A stretch of DNA of 64,000 nucleotides, taken from contig NZ_JAHKPJ010000016.1 of assembly GCF_018860345.1 (NCBI RefSeq), positions 1 to 64,000 on the forward strand. The letters run 5' to 3'. Positions 63,784 to 64,000 of this stretch are shown here, piece by piece. Below the pieces are notes generated by a model. That model saw nothing but the letters and a program-made list of their open reading frames with translations, ran no database searches and was not told the origin of the DNA. Position numbers and translations under genes: made by a program. This DNA comes from Psychrosphaera sp. F3M07. GTDB lineage: Bacteria > Pseudomonadota > Gammaproteobacteria > Enterobacterales > Alteromonadaceae. Numbering within the stretch: position 1 is the first letter of the stretch; the number at the start of each line of letters is the position of its first letter.

Positions 63784-64000
63784 TTGACAGTAAAGAATAT
63801 TCTTATCATACATACCCAATCAGGACTTAATAACTTGCAAGGTAAAGAAGCCCTTGATTTGAGTTTGATTTTTGGTGCTTATGAACAAAACGTTTCTGTG
63901 TTGTTTTACCAACAAGGCGTTACTCAAACATTAGCTCAACAAACGCCAGAATTAATAAATCAAAAAGACTATCTGTCCACCATCAAAGCACTCGGTATTT
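63784..64000 (+). CDS. tusC: Sulfurtransferase complex subunit TusC, cut by the window end
   Basis: 72 codons are visible: they read M(T)VKNILIIHTQSGLNN..., then EALDLSLIFGAYEQNVSVLF, typical of TusC/DsrF. The start is a TTG at 63784 with GAGG six bases upstream; no ATG is in place. The family is about 119 residues, so roughly 45 residues lie beyond the window. TusC is the non-catalytic partner of TusD. Confidence 0.9.
   Translation, partial: MTVKNILIIHTQSGLNNLQGKEALDLSLIFGAYEQNVSVLFYQQGVTQTLAQQTPELINQKDYLSTIKALGI

Overview
This window looks like a chromosome segment of a marine gammaproteobacterium of the order Alteromonadales, most like Colwelliaceae (Colwellia or Thalassotalea type). The basis is AT-rich DNA and the gene set: an smp/serB divergent pair, a cysD-cysN-SLC13-cysC sulfate activation operon, miaE, a YccA-type Bax inhibitor protein followed by tusD-tusC, and very long multi-SLBB Wza-like exporters. 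The genus is an inference.

Layout. 1-110 is the right end of an IS256-type insertion sequence. 384-5906 holds nucleotide-sugar genes (galU, ugd, a UDP-glucuronate epimerase, galE) and a DHH phosphoesterase. 6060-12128 is the sulfate activation operon on the minus strand (cysD, cysN, SLC13 permease, cysC), broken twice by genes for small four-helix-bundle (23S rRNA intervening-sequence type) proteins. 12338-34543 is polysaccharide locus 1 (Wza, Wzz, WecB, WecC, Wzx, Wzy, glycosyltransferases, modifying enzymes, WecA-like primer transferase), broken by a third four-helix-bundle gene between wza and wzz. 34659-45373 is polysaccharide locus 2 (Wza, Wzz, WcaJ/PglC-like primer transferase, GT2, flippase, LicD, a glycosyltransferase, EpsG-like polymerase, galE). 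Both loci read on the minus strand. 45667-63775 is mostly housekeeping: miaE, a CadC-like regulator, two lipoproteins, a Yip1 protein, cysS, serB/smp, tatD, pdxH, a gamma-carbonic anhydrase, a thioesterase, a soluble CZB chemoreceptor, an AI-2E transporter, two tRNA-Ser(UGA) genes, yccA, tusD and the start of tusC.

How it works together. GalU, Ugd, the epimerases, WecB and WecC supply UDP-Glc, UDP-GlcA, probably UDP-GalA, UDP-Gal and UDP-ManNAcA. Each polysaccharide locus has its own primer transferase, flippase, polymerase candidate, chain-length regulator and outer-membrane exporter, so the strain probably makes two Wzx/Wzy-dependent surface polysaccharides.

Most unusual signal. At least 14 intergenic spots carry arrays of 7-bp units (CTCGNNN/GAGNNNC, CTCGAAA, GCTTGAA, AATTTAG), many placed exactly at stop codons or at ribosome binding sites inside operons. 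All three four-helix-bundle genes sit inside otherwise conserved operons. Each has short tandem repeats directly at its 3' end: clean heptads in two, an 8-bp unit in the third. I treat the heptad arrays and the four-helix-bundle cassettes as one candidate undescribed repeat/mobile system.
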